Below, piece after piece: positions 24,091 to 37,000 of a stretch of DNA of 64,000 bases; the first letter of the stretch is position 1, and every line of letters starts with the position of its first letter. The stretch is from Leuctra nigra. Lineage: Eukaryota; Arthropoda; Insecta; Plecoptera; Leuctridae. The position numbers and the translations under genes are program-made. The stretch covers positions 50,865,411 through 50,929,410 of the forward strand of contig OW203762.1 of assembly GCA_934045905.1 (NCBI GenBank). The letters run 5' to 3'. Under the pieces are notes generated by a model. That model made no database searches. It was not told where the DNA came from and saw only the letters and a program-made list of their open reading frames with translations.

Positions 24091-27000
24091 TACTTTTAAA
24101 CGTGTGTGAAACGTTACACGTGTCGAGTACTTACTTCACACATCTGAAACAAATGTTGTGTAAAGCGATAATTTGCCTCCTGGATGTAGCTCTCAGCAAA
24201 TGAGGCACTGAGTCTCCAGCGACGCTATCCTTCCATCTAGACGCGCATTATGAAGTACGTGACTGACGGATCCTGGATGTTATTATTTCCTTCTCCACCA
24301 GCCCGGCAATCAGGAGGGAAACATCACATTGCTGACAGAACAAATAATGCTTCTTTGCATGAGTGTTGGGCAGGTTGATAGGAAATGCTGTCAAAAGTAA
24401 CATATAAATTACCTTCCGATGTGTTCACCTCGGGTAATTGAATCACACGGGTTTATGCGGCTTGAGTCGAAGTTGCCAATGAGATCACGTGACTGCACGT
24501 CATGTCGTTCATCATTATTTCCTCTTGACATGTATACAGCGCACAAATGCGATTACCACTCAAGCAGCGTCATTTTTAATACTATTTCCTTTAGAATTTA
24601 CATCCACTATTTTGAATCTTTTAATATCACGATTTTCAATAAAATGAAATTATAGCACAATAAGCAGATACCTGTTATTGAACTTTGGACAAACGCTTCC
24701 TTCTCAGCAATTGGAGGCGTTGTCGTCGATGTATAATGGCAAAGGGCGCCGCCTCGTGGTAACATAATGACTCGAGGTCAAATTCTTCACCATAGTGGTT
24801 GATTGCAAGTGGACCGGACACATTACAACTATAGGCTTCTTGTGGTCATATTTTAAATACTTATACATGATCTGATCGTAAACCGATTGAATAATATGGC
24901 TCTATAAAGCCAGAAGACGGTAAAAAGGAGGAGACAAAAACATCGACAAAACATTCAACGCTGCCGCCTAAGTGGCATTTCTCTACCAGGACGTATGTCA
25001 ATGATTGAACAATTGGATTCAATAAAAAATCTTATATTGATATTGAAGTTATAATTAAGTTGTAACTTACTATCCCAATATTATTTTTCTCAAAATTATA
25101 CAATTATGAGCTATTTATTCGCAGTGAAACCGTCTTTGCATATTAATTTGATATACGAGTACAACATCAATTACTTAACGAACATTATTGTCTCAGCTAG
25201 GTACTACTTTATTTGCAGTTAAAAGCGTTTGCCTATCTTTACGGTCGAAACTGCTTCGTTGACAAAGGATTACTCCGCGAAACACAGAAACACAGCCGGT
25301 AACAGTTGCTTGCTTACTGCAATTTCATTCCCTTGTGATCCAGAGTAATCATTATTCCAACTTGAGTCTACCGGGAATCGAACTGGCGTGAAACTTTCAA
25401 CGTTTTGCACCTCTCTTTTTGCGTGCCTCCTGTTAATGATGAGTACACAGAAGACTCTCTCATTATCCTGAAGCAAAGAGATGAAAATGATAAGTTATGG
25501 ATGAAACAGGCTGACATGACGCAACATAATATAAGCTGACACGACGATCCTCGTTGGTGTAATGTAAATTGATATTTGGCCCTGGCTTGACAGACGTGCG
25601 GGTTACAATGTGAATTGTAATTCTGGATGCTGTCGGTGGGATAAAGTTATTGTGTTTCATCAAAGTGTGAATGTAGTTTGCACATGCGCGATACATCAAA
25701 TGAGACTTGTTTGATGCGAAAGTACTAATTCAATCGGGAGCAGTATCGAGTTACTGATAGAAAATGGACATATTAATGTGAACTAAAATTCTATCGGTGA
25801 GTCGACAAGGTTGATTCGTGTCCATTGGCAATTTTCCTTCATCGGCTAAATACACAGGTTAATAAATGTTTATATTATAGGTTTGTTCCAATCTGAATTG
25901 TCTTTTTTTTTTTACGAATTTCCGCCTGAAGGAACGTTTCTTTCTCTGGGACACATCAGCCGAAGAACCTCTCTCGAACAAAGTGGGTTTTGGCGTCATC
26001 AAGTTAGCCAGGCCTCTCGCTGATGAGATGTCTCTTTTTGATCCGTTCGCATCAAGTTAAGGAGTGTTAAAGTACGGTCACGTGATCACCCCGGCAGAAC
26101 AGAAGAGCTCGATCCTTCGAAAGTGCATCTCCGTGTCATTGCTTTCCCGAAACTGGCTTCCAAACTATCCAAATAATGATGGTATTGGCAGGAGGAATTG
26201 AATACAACTTTACACAATGGAATGAGAGCACCTAGTTTTTGAGGCTATATCGCCTTGAAAGTGTCCAACTCGGATTCAAGAACAAAATATATCGCCGATG
26301 TCGGCTTTTGTTTTTCGCAAGTCGCTCCGGCAAAACGGACCATTACTATCTGTTAAAAGTTCGCGACGTGGCCAATCAATCCTCAAGTTTCGAATTGATA
26401 CATGTTGGACGCCACGCCACTTAGCTCTTCTTTGATTTTATCCGCTGAACTTGGTCTACTAAATCATTCCATCTTCTTTTTACATTACGCGGTCTCAATA
26501 ACGTTTTTACATGGAGAATGAAATCTAAATTGATTTTTTTAATCGACGTCTTTTTCTCAATGTCGTGTTATAACTGCGAACATCTAAGTTGAGAACGATT
26601 GGAGTTTAGAAAGTTACGCGATACGTAACCATCAATTAGACGTGAGCGTACAGTAAGAACTTTGCGACCGAGAAGGAAGTGTTTGCGAATTAATGTTTGT
26701 GTTCGGTTGTCGGAGAAGGTGATAGGTCATCGACTTTTGTCAGCTTTGCACTCGGTTGAGGAAAACAAGCAAATTACACCCTCGTGTTTGCGTTAGTCGC
26801 GGATCAGCGATCGAAGCGCTCCCTACGACACTTTACACCACCGTCACGACGCCAAAGACACTGCCAATCGACAATACATAACGAACGACAGTCCCTATAG
26901 GTGGAGACGTCCGAGAATTTTCACTTTCTTTCTTTCCTTTTCCCTCTATAGATCTGGGAGGTCGTGTAAGTGGCCTGATCCAACCCCCCCAGGATGACCG

Positions 27001-29874
27001 TGCCAGGCTGAAGCAGGCAATTCGAAGGAGTACGGCCGATGAGCATGTCGACCGTAAGAATAGCCGTGTCGAGTGTGGGGAGACATAAATAAGTTCGTGC
27101 TCGGCCAGTACCTGGCGATGTATAATGCAGTGCACGCCGTTGCTTTGCTTTGTCACAGGTTCCTGTCACTGTAACAACTTATAAACTATCTCTGTGTTCT
27201 CGCGGCGCCTTATAACCTCCGCCGCTTCGCTTCACTCACCCAACTCGTTAGGGATTTTCACGAGCATTTCGACTCGCGAAATCGTCTTCGGAGAATATCT
27301 TAGAAAATAAAGTGAATAGGGTTTAGCCCACATTCATAAAATCTCATTGTCAGAAGAATTTATATCCATGCAGCCTTTCTTTACACAATTTCATGAATGA
27401 GGGAACGAGTTGAGTGCAACGCGATAAATATTACTTCTTGGTATCATTCCAAATCTGAGCATGCTTAAACCAAAAAACTGACAAGGTAATAATTCTAAAT
27501 CTGTACTTTTATAAAACGGAAGATATCACAATGTTACAAGACGCGAGTTGTGAGCAGAAGGAATCCTTTCCAATTACACGGCTTCGTGGTCTCCCTCGAC
27601 ACTACCTGGCCGTGACTCGACGTTCCGCACTCGGCGTCGCCCACTTGCCACTTGTCCCGTGATAAGTCTGCGTCGCTCTCGGGGGAGCCGAAAGATGCAT
27701 CGCGTCACACTGACTCCTCGATATGCTTCAGTAAGTGCAGTGGAAACTTCATCTCGAACCGAGCTTTTCGCTTCCATTGAATCATTGCCGCAGCGAACCA
27801 ACCGCCGTGCTCCTGCCATAAATATCCGACGACATTTTCATACGAAACATCAAGTTTTGTTTATTGGTAGTCTACATTTGGTTTTTACATTTTTAGTTGA
27901 TTCGGTGAAATAATTCATTAAAAATGGAGGTGGTGATTCGAAATTTTGTTTCGTTTTGTAATATTATATGTTATTTATATCTTGAATAATAGATACATGA
28001 ATAATGCATGAATTATTCAATAATAAAAGGGTAAAATATCCCATGGATACCAGCCGATGTATTAAAATACAGCTTTCAATATGATTTTTTTTCATATCAT
28101 GTATTGGACCGAAGAAGGGTTGTTTTAGACCGCAGCTTACTGAGTGAAACACATGTTTTTTGCATAAAGGTAGAAATATTTGGACGTTCTCCAACATCTT
28201 GCCAATAAAACTACAGCAGCCAGGGTTCAGGATAAGGTGGAACGGGGGAGAGGAAGGGTTGGCAAAGCCAGGAGCCGATCGGTCCAGAGAGAAGTGTACC
28301 TTTCTCTTCGCCAGCCGCCGTTGTCGAGCCCAATTATAGCAACAATCCGTCGATAAGGGTATTGCATGTTTCAGATGGAAACAAAGCGTCTCAGTAATCA
28401 GATCCGAATGATCCATTCAGATTACCTTTGATGTCCGCCATTGGTTCAACTTCGACCCCGACGACTCGTTGCGCCTCATTAGCAGACCGATTTAATTGGA
28501 GCCCTCTCGGGCGGATTCTTACAGAACTACTGGTGTATGATAAAACGTACCAGAGAACCGTGTTAAACGTACTACCAGATGTTACAATCAGACTTAACGA
28601 AGGAAGAAAATATGAAACTAGGGGATATAAATTGCTATTGGATAATGCTGTATTTTATCAGAAAGCTCCAAGTTTTCCCGATCGTTATTGCAACTTAATC
28701 CAGCTCTGTTGATTATTTCTTGTGAAGTAAAAAGAATTGCGATTAGCTTCTGTATCACGTACGACGGCTAGCTATTGAATAGAGCTGCAGAAGTCGTGCG
28801 TGGGAGAGAAATGCTTCGGATTTTCCGATTACCAACACTTGCCAACAAATTGATTGTGCATTTATGAAGTAGTGCAGCGTTATAATGGAATCTGCCCTAT
28901 TGCGAGAATGAGACATGGCTAAAGTTAGAGTAACCAAACAGCGTCGGAGCTGCAGTTTATTTCAACAATAAATCACTGAGTGTAGTGGCAAATATTAGAG
29001 CTAATCAGCATAAAGAAGGGCACCAGATACGGCGGGAATATGAAGAGAATTTCACAATATGGCCAAGTGATTAATGCTTTCTTGTTAAAGTGAAGTTGTA
29101 AAAGCTGAAGATAAAGTCGGAATCAGTCGTGGAGGTGCCATGTGATGACGCAATGACGTGTCGCATGCGAGCCAATCAGACATGTCGAAACCAGCTTTAC
29201 GAGCTTTCTGTGTAGTAGCGTGCTTCGACAGCGGCGGTGGAGGTGCCGGGCTCGATCGCAACAGGATTTACGCGTTAACTTTCTACTGGTTCAGTATGGG
29301 TAATTAAAACTTGCCATATTCCGATATTGAACATCGAATTGGTAATCTCGTGGAGCGAAACATATTGCATTCGAAGTTCGACGTTCAAGCGAGGTTTTCC
29401 TGCACTGCAGCTGACCAATGGAATTAGTTTCAGGGCAGAGTTCAAAGAACTACATCGTATGAAAGAAGTGCCGTAGTTCAATACTGGAAATAGCATTCAT
29501 TAGATTTCAGTTGACCGAACAGATCTGATTGATTCACTGAATTGTAAGAAAATATCGCGCCAATCCATCAAAGTCCAACGCACAACGAATTTTGACAACA
29601 CGATTATGACGTGACATGATCCTGTGTCACGAGGCTCTTTGATCGATCGTAATCTACGCGGATTAATACGTGACAACGCATTCAATTTCGCACGAAATGG
29701 ACAAACATGTAATTTATAGCGTTTCAGTTTTATCTGTTTGAGTATTTGTATTTTTTGCGTGCGAGTGCGAGCGTCGTTAACGTGTCTCTGATGTGAAGCG
29801 CATCAATCAAACTCACGTCCATCGGATTAGTCGCCGATCATTGGATTCGAGCTCAATCACACACTGTGCGTAGA
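24091..29874. other. No gene seen; some GC-rich parts
   Basis: Mostly non-coding. Higher CpG content at 26.8-27.25 kb and 27.58-27.83 kb gives open frames of about 80-107 codons on - without any domain I recognise. A promoter or fast-evolving exon there cannot be excluded. Confidence 0.4.
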
Positions 29875-30066
29875 TGACGTCACACGCTAGGTCGGCCGCC
29901 AGGTGGCGAACTACTTTCCTCGGCAGCGGTGGCGCTGACGCGGACAGGTGGCGGACTCATACGCAGCTTATAACGGTTTCGGGTTGCAAAGAACTAGTTT
30001 CATGCGAGACCCTGAGCAGCAGCCAATCAGAGAGCATTGCCGGTGATGCAATCTCATATGACGTCA
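29875..30066. promoter_or_regulatory. CCAAT / ATF4-type / CRE cluster, candidate promoter or enhancer
   Basis: TGACGTCA occurs at 29875-29882 and 30059-30066, and TGATGCAAT (C/EBP-ATF composite consensus) at 30044-30052. AGCCAATCAG (NF-Y CCAAT box) lies near 30020-30029 and a CTCF-like CCAGGTGGCG near 29899-29908. The block is GC-rich against AT-rich flanks. No confident first exon follows. Confidence 0.4.
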
Positions 30067-30266
30067 CAGCTGACCAAAATCTAACTTTTGGGAGTGAATA
30101 CTTTCAGTAATTAAGCAATGTCATTATTATCTTTCTTTATATTACATTCTTATGTAATTTGATAACATTTCTGTAGTATTTTCTTTCAAACCTTTCTTTT
30201 TCAACTGTATTTAAAATACGTATGAACTATTGAAAAATTGCTTGTCCCCCAGCAAAATAACCAAGA

Positions 30267-30288
30267 TCAAGGTCAGTTGCTTAGCAAC
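30267..30288 (+). promoter_or_regulatory. Adjacent FTZ-F1-type half-site and RFX X-box-like palindrome
   Basis: TCAAGGTCA (30267-30275; SF-1/FTZ-F1 consensus YCAAGGYCR) directly abuts GTTGCTTAGCAAC (30276-30288; RFX X-box-like palindrome). This is motif evidence only. Confidence 0.3.
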
Positions 30289-33200
30289 CAGGGTGATGCA
30301 ACTACCCTATAGCACATAGCAAGCATGTGGCGGACTTATACGTTCCAAGCGTCTACTTTACTGCGCGCGCGATCCTAATCATAGTAGGCAGAGAGCATCA
30401 CCTTTGATAAGACACAAATGAAGTCAGATCTGTACCTCTTTTCAAGAAGATATCGTTTACTTAAATGTTATTGTTTTGTGGGGGAGGAGATTCACATGAA
30501 ATTGCAAGTGAAAACACTTACATGTTCTGCACATGCGCGTTAAGACTAAGAGGAGCTCATTCGAAAGCTCTTCATTGGGAAGCACTCTCGTTTCTTGCCA
30601 CATTTGTATGAAAACATATTCATCTTTCTGCTTTTATATTCCATCAAAGCCTCAACTGCTAATGAACTTCGTAGAATACAGCGTGCGGTTTTCAGTTAAA
30701 AGTTCCAAAATAAAGTTTCATTGTAATTCTAGCTTCGCCGAGAAAGCGATTATATCATGGAAAATTTGCGGAAAACATGTTTAAACAATATTTGGCAATA
30801 TCGTTGAGGACTAAAGTGTTTAATATGACGTATAATTTTCCTTCGCCGAGCTGAGCTTAACCAAACATGGCTTGCTATTTGTTTAACGTTCAGTGTGACC
30901 TTTCCTCCGCCTTGCCGTGGAGCGCTAGTCTCCTCTAATGTTGCTTCGCCATTCCACTCGTTCGCTAGATTAAATGAAGTTTACAATGGTATATGTGTCG
31001 GACTCGGAACAAAAATGAGAAAGTCAGATGAAAAAAGACCACCGCATTTGTAAAAAAAAAAAGTTGTTTATTGAATAACTAGGGGAAATGTTCTTTGCGA
31101 CTTTAGACAGGTCGCTGCTTTGAACTCGGTAGTAGATTTCAATATCTGCATGTCATGGAAACAGAGTCAAAGTAGAACTGAACCCTCGCGGGAAAACTGT
31201 CGACTAATTAGTCACTTTTACATCATGGATTGACGACGGTTCTTGTCATTTTATTCACATTCTGATTCACTGACATGTGCACAGCTTTTTTCAAGAACAA
31301 GAGTTGGTTGCGGAGATTAAATCCACCCTTTTCAAGTAATTGCTTAACCGATAATGTATAATAAGTTATCTGAGCTTTCCCTCTCCCTCTCTCTTTGATT
31401 TATCTACTTGACGTCACCCTCGGTCTCTCTCTATCATCTGTCGTCTGTCGTTTCCCATGGGACAGTTTTCACTCCAAATTGCTTTTGTCGGTGAAATTCA
31501 AATTTAGAACTGGAGACTCATTAATTCACTTGCTAACCTGTAAGTGTAAAAGTAGAAATACTGCCCGGTTTTGTTAGATATTAAAAGCGTCAAGACATAA
31601 TTGTGTAACGGAATTGTCGACATACTTAATGTAATTATTTTTGGCTTCATGAAATCTTGATTATCATGACTTGGCGCCGTGGAGCTCTTTTAAACACATT
31701 CACTATTGGAGTACATTCTTTTCATAATTGCAATCTAGGTCAGTGAACAGGAATCTGCATTCTTAATGGAATAATTAAGTTTTTTCTGATATCCATGAAA
31801 CGACACTTTGACTATTGAAACGTGAATTATAAAAATCGCTTCTCAATTCTTTCAAGACCATTCAAAGAGCCAAACAAAACCGAGACCTGATTTGAAGTCA
31901 ACATTTTACGGAGCATTCTTCTCTGAGATTGTTCGATGAAGAATGCATCCACATCGCGCTGCATTGTGCCGGGTTTATGAAGCGACTAATCTAGGATCAT
32001 TGCGAGATGTTGAGATGGAATCTCATTGTTGACCAGATTCTTTCTTCCGATGCCTCACGCTGTAAGTCTCGAGACACAACAATGAAATGTCCGACTCAAT
32101 CACCTCAATCAGTTTTATCAAACCCTAGACTAGCGTAAACTAAAAATAAAATACACGACAACATACTTTTTTTATAAAATAAACTTATTTTATTTTTGCT
32201 CGTAAATGTATCAATTTCAGTTCTCAATTGACGACTAGTACGTTTTACTACCTCCGTGTAATAAGATTTTAGCATCTAAGGAAAATACGCAAAGGAATTC
32301 TCTCCGAGGCGCATGAATTCCAAGACACGTTGTAGTGTCAATCCAGTGACGACATGTAGCTGCCACATCGTCGACTTCCTCAGTAAATACCGCTCGATGT
32401 TGCATTATAAATCATCGTGTGTGGGGGTGGTGGGGGTGGTGGGCCTCTTGAGCTGATCGATAAATGCAATAAGTTCGCCGAACACAGATCGCATGATGGG
32501 AGGCAATGCTATCAATCTCCGGGCGTCTCTTCTGTTCGCCTCTGGTCAACCGTGATCTTATAGTGAACCATTGAACCGCCGAGAACACAGCATACATAGC
32601 CGACACCTCCCCCCACCCACCATCAACACACATGGCGGCTGGCAAGAATGTTCGATTAGGTGTAAGCCGCGCCATTCTTCACAAGCCTCATTGTCCTCAG
32701 ATTCGAAAGCGTTTAGCTCCTTCCATCTTTCTATTCTCGGTTTCATTTATCCTCTCCTCTCGTTCAGCTTTCCAGAGCTCTAAAATAATATTTAGGCTCA
32801 CCTGCGGTAGAAGAAGAGGACATTGATCCTCCCAATCGACAGGTCATCTTGCCGATCAATACATTATGTTAAATTCTCCAAAAGTCAAAAGAAGTATCCG
32901 GATTTGAATAGAAAAGATTCCTAAACTAGAAAAGTAATCGGGAAGTACAACACGGTAAGTGTAATTTAATTCTAAAATACTCGCAAGAATTCAGAAAGAA
33001 ACTTTCCTGAACGTAAAACAAGGGTCGTTACTTTACCTACGTTCCCATCCACCTTAAAAGTGTAGCAACGAATTTCAGTTTACCTTCATTCAGTAAATTT
33101 CGATTCAGGTTGTTAATCCTTGATCGTAAATCTCCCGCTCTCTTCTCCGCAATGTTGCGACTAACAAATGATTATCCTCGACTGTTTCACGCCGTCTTGT

Positions 33201-33933
33201 CTTGTACTTTTTGAAACATTATAACTTGCCTGAAGATGCCAGGACGTCGCGCTGTATATATTAGCTGGTGTTGTTTGTGTTCAAGGAGAAAGTTGGTGAG
33301 AGCTTTCCAAACTAACGTTAACCAACTTGACAAACCGATTTAAGTTTACATCCCACGTTTCACAATTATTAACAATGTCTACCTTGTTTGTGAACTAGAT
33401 AGCTAGACTTGGTACGCAGAATTTCACCTGAAATTTGTTTCAAACAGGCCTAAATAATTAACAACGCTTGATAAATGGCCGCGTAGCTAGATGAAAGCAC
33501 ATCATCTTCCAGTCCAATGAATCACCATGTTCTTAGAAAATGTCTTCTTTGCTTTTTCATTTCTACTTCAACTAAGTTTTATAAATTGCAGGTGAAGTCG
33601 AGAACTATGAAGTTTCTTGAGGTCGAGACATTTAAAATATATTCCATGTTAAAAAGTTGAGACGTTCTGGAATATGTAGACAGATGATGTTTATTTCAAC
33701 TTTGTCACAAGAAACGTCTTTATTGGCTGCACCCTATAGGAACCTGTATAGCTGTCATTATCGCCCACTCTTGTCACAGAAAAGAACAATTCTCCTTATT
33801 ACCGTGACTCGCTCTGCGAACTAAGATATTGTCGAAATTGAAATGAGCGCAATTGACCTGTCAAAATGTTGACTCGTGATTTTAATAACTGAGCTCCGAC
33901 GCTGTCGTCGGTTTTGCACTAGGCTCGTCTGTC
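30289..33933. other. No confident gene
   Basis: AT-rich except for 32.4-32.83 kb, which holds the speculative MAAGKNVRLG start. A GTAAGT donor-like site at about 32956 has no assignable exon. Confidence 0.4.
32632..32661 (+). CDS. Speculative first coding exon (MAAGKNVRLG)
   Basis: ATGGCGGCTGGC in a good initiation context, preceded by a C-rich stretch and followed after ten codons by GTAAGC, a plausible donor in phase 0. MAAxK-type starts are common in cytosolic and nuclear proteins. No downstream exon was found and no family is recognised, so this could be chance. Confidence 0.15.
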
Positions 33934-34009
33934 ACTCGGCATAGGCGTCTCGGCGCTTCTTGTATGTGTGTTGCCATTGACAGGCTTCCGAGCGACGCCT
34001 CCGCCGAGT
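33934..34009. repeat. CpG-rich imperfect inverted repeat
   Basis: ACTCGGCATAGGCGTCTCGG (33934-33953) is roughly inverted as CCGAGCGACGCCTCCGCCGA plus GT (33988-34009). It belongs to a set of short CpG-rich islets rich in GACGCC/GGCGTC in this window (also near 4437-4524, 17885-17925, 20760-20800, 35798-35846, 54244-54354 and 55929-56010). Confidence 0.55.
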
Positions 34010-37000
34010 CTTTGTTGTGTATTTTATTAAATTTCATGACATATAAACACAAGATGCAGGTATTTCAACCTCTTCTTCATTATTAGAATTTCTCGCTTGA
34101 GAGGAATACTTCATGTGCTGAGTGAACTTTTCTCTATGTATATGGAGAGATATGAAGCTTCCACGTTATTAACTCATATATTCGTTAAAAATAACATACT
34201 TCGGGATATTATAATACCAAAGCGCCCGGAGCGAGGATCTGAGTTCACTTTTCCATGATGCTGGATGATTTTTAGTGGGCAGAGAATATGTATATTTTAT
34301 TAGCCGATATTCAAAATTTAAATTCTCTCGCGAGCAAATTTTTCGCAAAGCTTTAATAGGTAGAAAAGCAGTGTGATATGAATAAAACATGAATCATGAG
34401 AAACAGACCGAAAGAATCGTAATATGTCAACATCTTACAGCACTACCTTCAACACTTAATTAGAAGTTAATTTAAGTCTAGAAATCTCCGGACTCAGTTT
34501 TAATTAAATATGAAATCTTTTTCTTGAAGTACATTCCATTCCATATTTCTCTTGAAGTAGATTACAATATGGAAATAGGATTTTCACTTTTTTACCACCT
34601 ATTTGCTTTCTCTATTTCCATTGCAATAACGTTGTATAACTTGCTATTCGATTTAGTTGATAGCATTGAACATTTCTTTGAATAATTAATTCATCGAAAC
34701 ATTCTTCAGACAATTCCTTTTTCAATCATCTGAGCCAGCATTATTTGCATTCAATTAATGCCGCTATTACGTAGATCTCCTGCTACGAGAATATGTCCCT
34801 ATAATCCGTTTTTATGCATCCCTGATTGTATTATTACGGCCCGGTTAGACGTAATCCCGCAGATCTAAGCTTAGCCTGGTTCACGCCAGTCCCACATATA
34901 ACTCATGTGCCGACCTACATCACAACACCGACACATTATGCAGGCCAGGAGGAGCGAGCAATTAGTCTCACGGGATATCAAGATGATTGATGACAAAGAT
35001 GATTTAATATCCCATCCTGATGAATTTTACTACGCAGTATCACAGGCAAGATCGAATTTATCAAAAATATTTCGTGTCAAAATAAAAATACCTTCCCGCG
35101 CGCATTCTTCGATCGTCTCTTGAATTTTCATATTATTCGTTTTTATTATCGTGCAGCAAAGGTTCTTGGCCTCCGTGGATTATGTAAAGGCATGGTAAAG
35201 CGTCCCCTCTTGCCCCTGCTGTACACACAACCCGCCTTGCATGCACCGAGCCGCCATTGTCTTCCTGAAGGGTGCTTCAGTGCTGAGAATGTGCTGACTG
35301 CATGTTCAGCAACTCCTCGCTACTGGGAGGTATAAAGCTGCCTTCGAGTCTCGAGAACACTGACGTCGAGTAAACGTGACTCGAGGAAGAGCAAACACGC
35401 GTGTGTTCGATCCTCGACGGAGTCTTTGCGTGCTTGAAACAAAGACACGATGTTTTTCTAGGTGAAGAAGTTGATTGCATTTGAAAAATGTTCCGGGATT
35501 CTTCTGGGGATCACGCTCGAAGGAGGAAATGGATGATAAAGTCGGGATCCAGAAGCAAGATGTCAACAGGAATTATTTGTAGCCCGTCTTTTTGTTCCTT
35601 CGTTCCTGCGATCAAGTAGCTGTTTCACGTTAAACCACGTAATTCTTATTTACCAAGAGTTGTTATAGATTTCGTGGCATTACACCGCAGCTCTACCGTA
35701 GAGAGTGTAACTCTGATTTAGAGCCGTCTGAAATAATTTGTTCTCAACTGAAATCCCAGTAGAATTGCTTTTTCCTCTGCTGTATCTGTTTCGCGTGTGT
35801 TCCGGCGTCGTCGTCGCGACGCTTCTCGCCGCCGCGACGCCCGTGTCGTTACAAGTTCTGCATTTGCATTTCATTCAACTCAAACATATCGCCGTCAAAT
35901 CGCTGGAGATGCATTGTAAGGTTTTACTTTGCGTCTTGTGGAAAGAAAAGAGAAGGACAATTTCTTTCCAAGTCATTCTCGCAACGATGTATCCTTGTGC
36001 CCGATTCCAACATTCAATCTTCTAAAAACTTTCTTGAATTCTTTCCAAGAAAAATCATTTTTTGACGTCTCTGATGCTTGTAATTCAATAGGCTTCACGA
36101 AGACGATTGAGCGATGTCATTTAACTAATAGCCTAATCGGACCGCCTCCGCACGGATGGCGCCCCCGAGAACACCGGAACACTTGAGCACCGCGTCAAGG
36201 AAGGGGAGAGGGTAGACGCGGTCAGTTGGGGGCGACGAGAATAACGTTTTGGTTTGTCCGGCCCCTCCGCTCTCCGCCACAGCCCCTGATATCTGTAATC
36301 AAACACGCCGTGGGAGGCATTCGTCATGTGTGCAGTGACACATAACTACCCCCGATAAATAACCAACTAAACCCCGCACTCGGATCCGCTCTAAGGGACC
36401 ACAGGAGTCGCCGGCCATGACAGGTAATAACAACGCACGGCGCGGGAAACATTTATTACTGAAGGATGCGTTGCTTACTGTGCTGTGGGGATGCGGGGAA
36501 AGTTTCACTTTTCTCTCGCCGCCTCCCCGCCATCGGCCGGCTTTAATATTATTTCGTGTTATGCAAATCACTCCGCAAGTAGTGTGCAAACCAACACGAG
36601 GACTGTGGAAAATAACTGAAACAACAGCTCTCCGCGAAATGTACTTCCATGTATGTTTAATGAATAAACCACAAATATCCTAGATTCATAACATAGTCAC
36701 TCAACTTGGGCCACAAAGTTGCGGTCCTCGGAAACCGCTCCTCCTGGACCTATTTCACAGAATTTGAATTTATGGACTTCGAAGAAACTGTCTTTGCTCT
36801 TCCAGGAATTGTCACCCCGAAGTCCGCTCATTCTCAGTGATTTTAATTCGCGTATCTCAGTTAATCATAACCATGTTTTCATCTATGTAAATTGACTTAC
36901 AATAACACAGATACATTCGGTATGAATAGTCTATAGGCGGTATAAGTCAGCATTGTGTGGGCCTTATGGGCTCAGTCGTCGCAGTGGCTTCAAGCAATTT

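Noticed and set aside
25370..25392. B-box-like gttcgattcc on the - strand
   Set aside because: T-arm stem does not pair and no A-box is found; not a tRNA gene.
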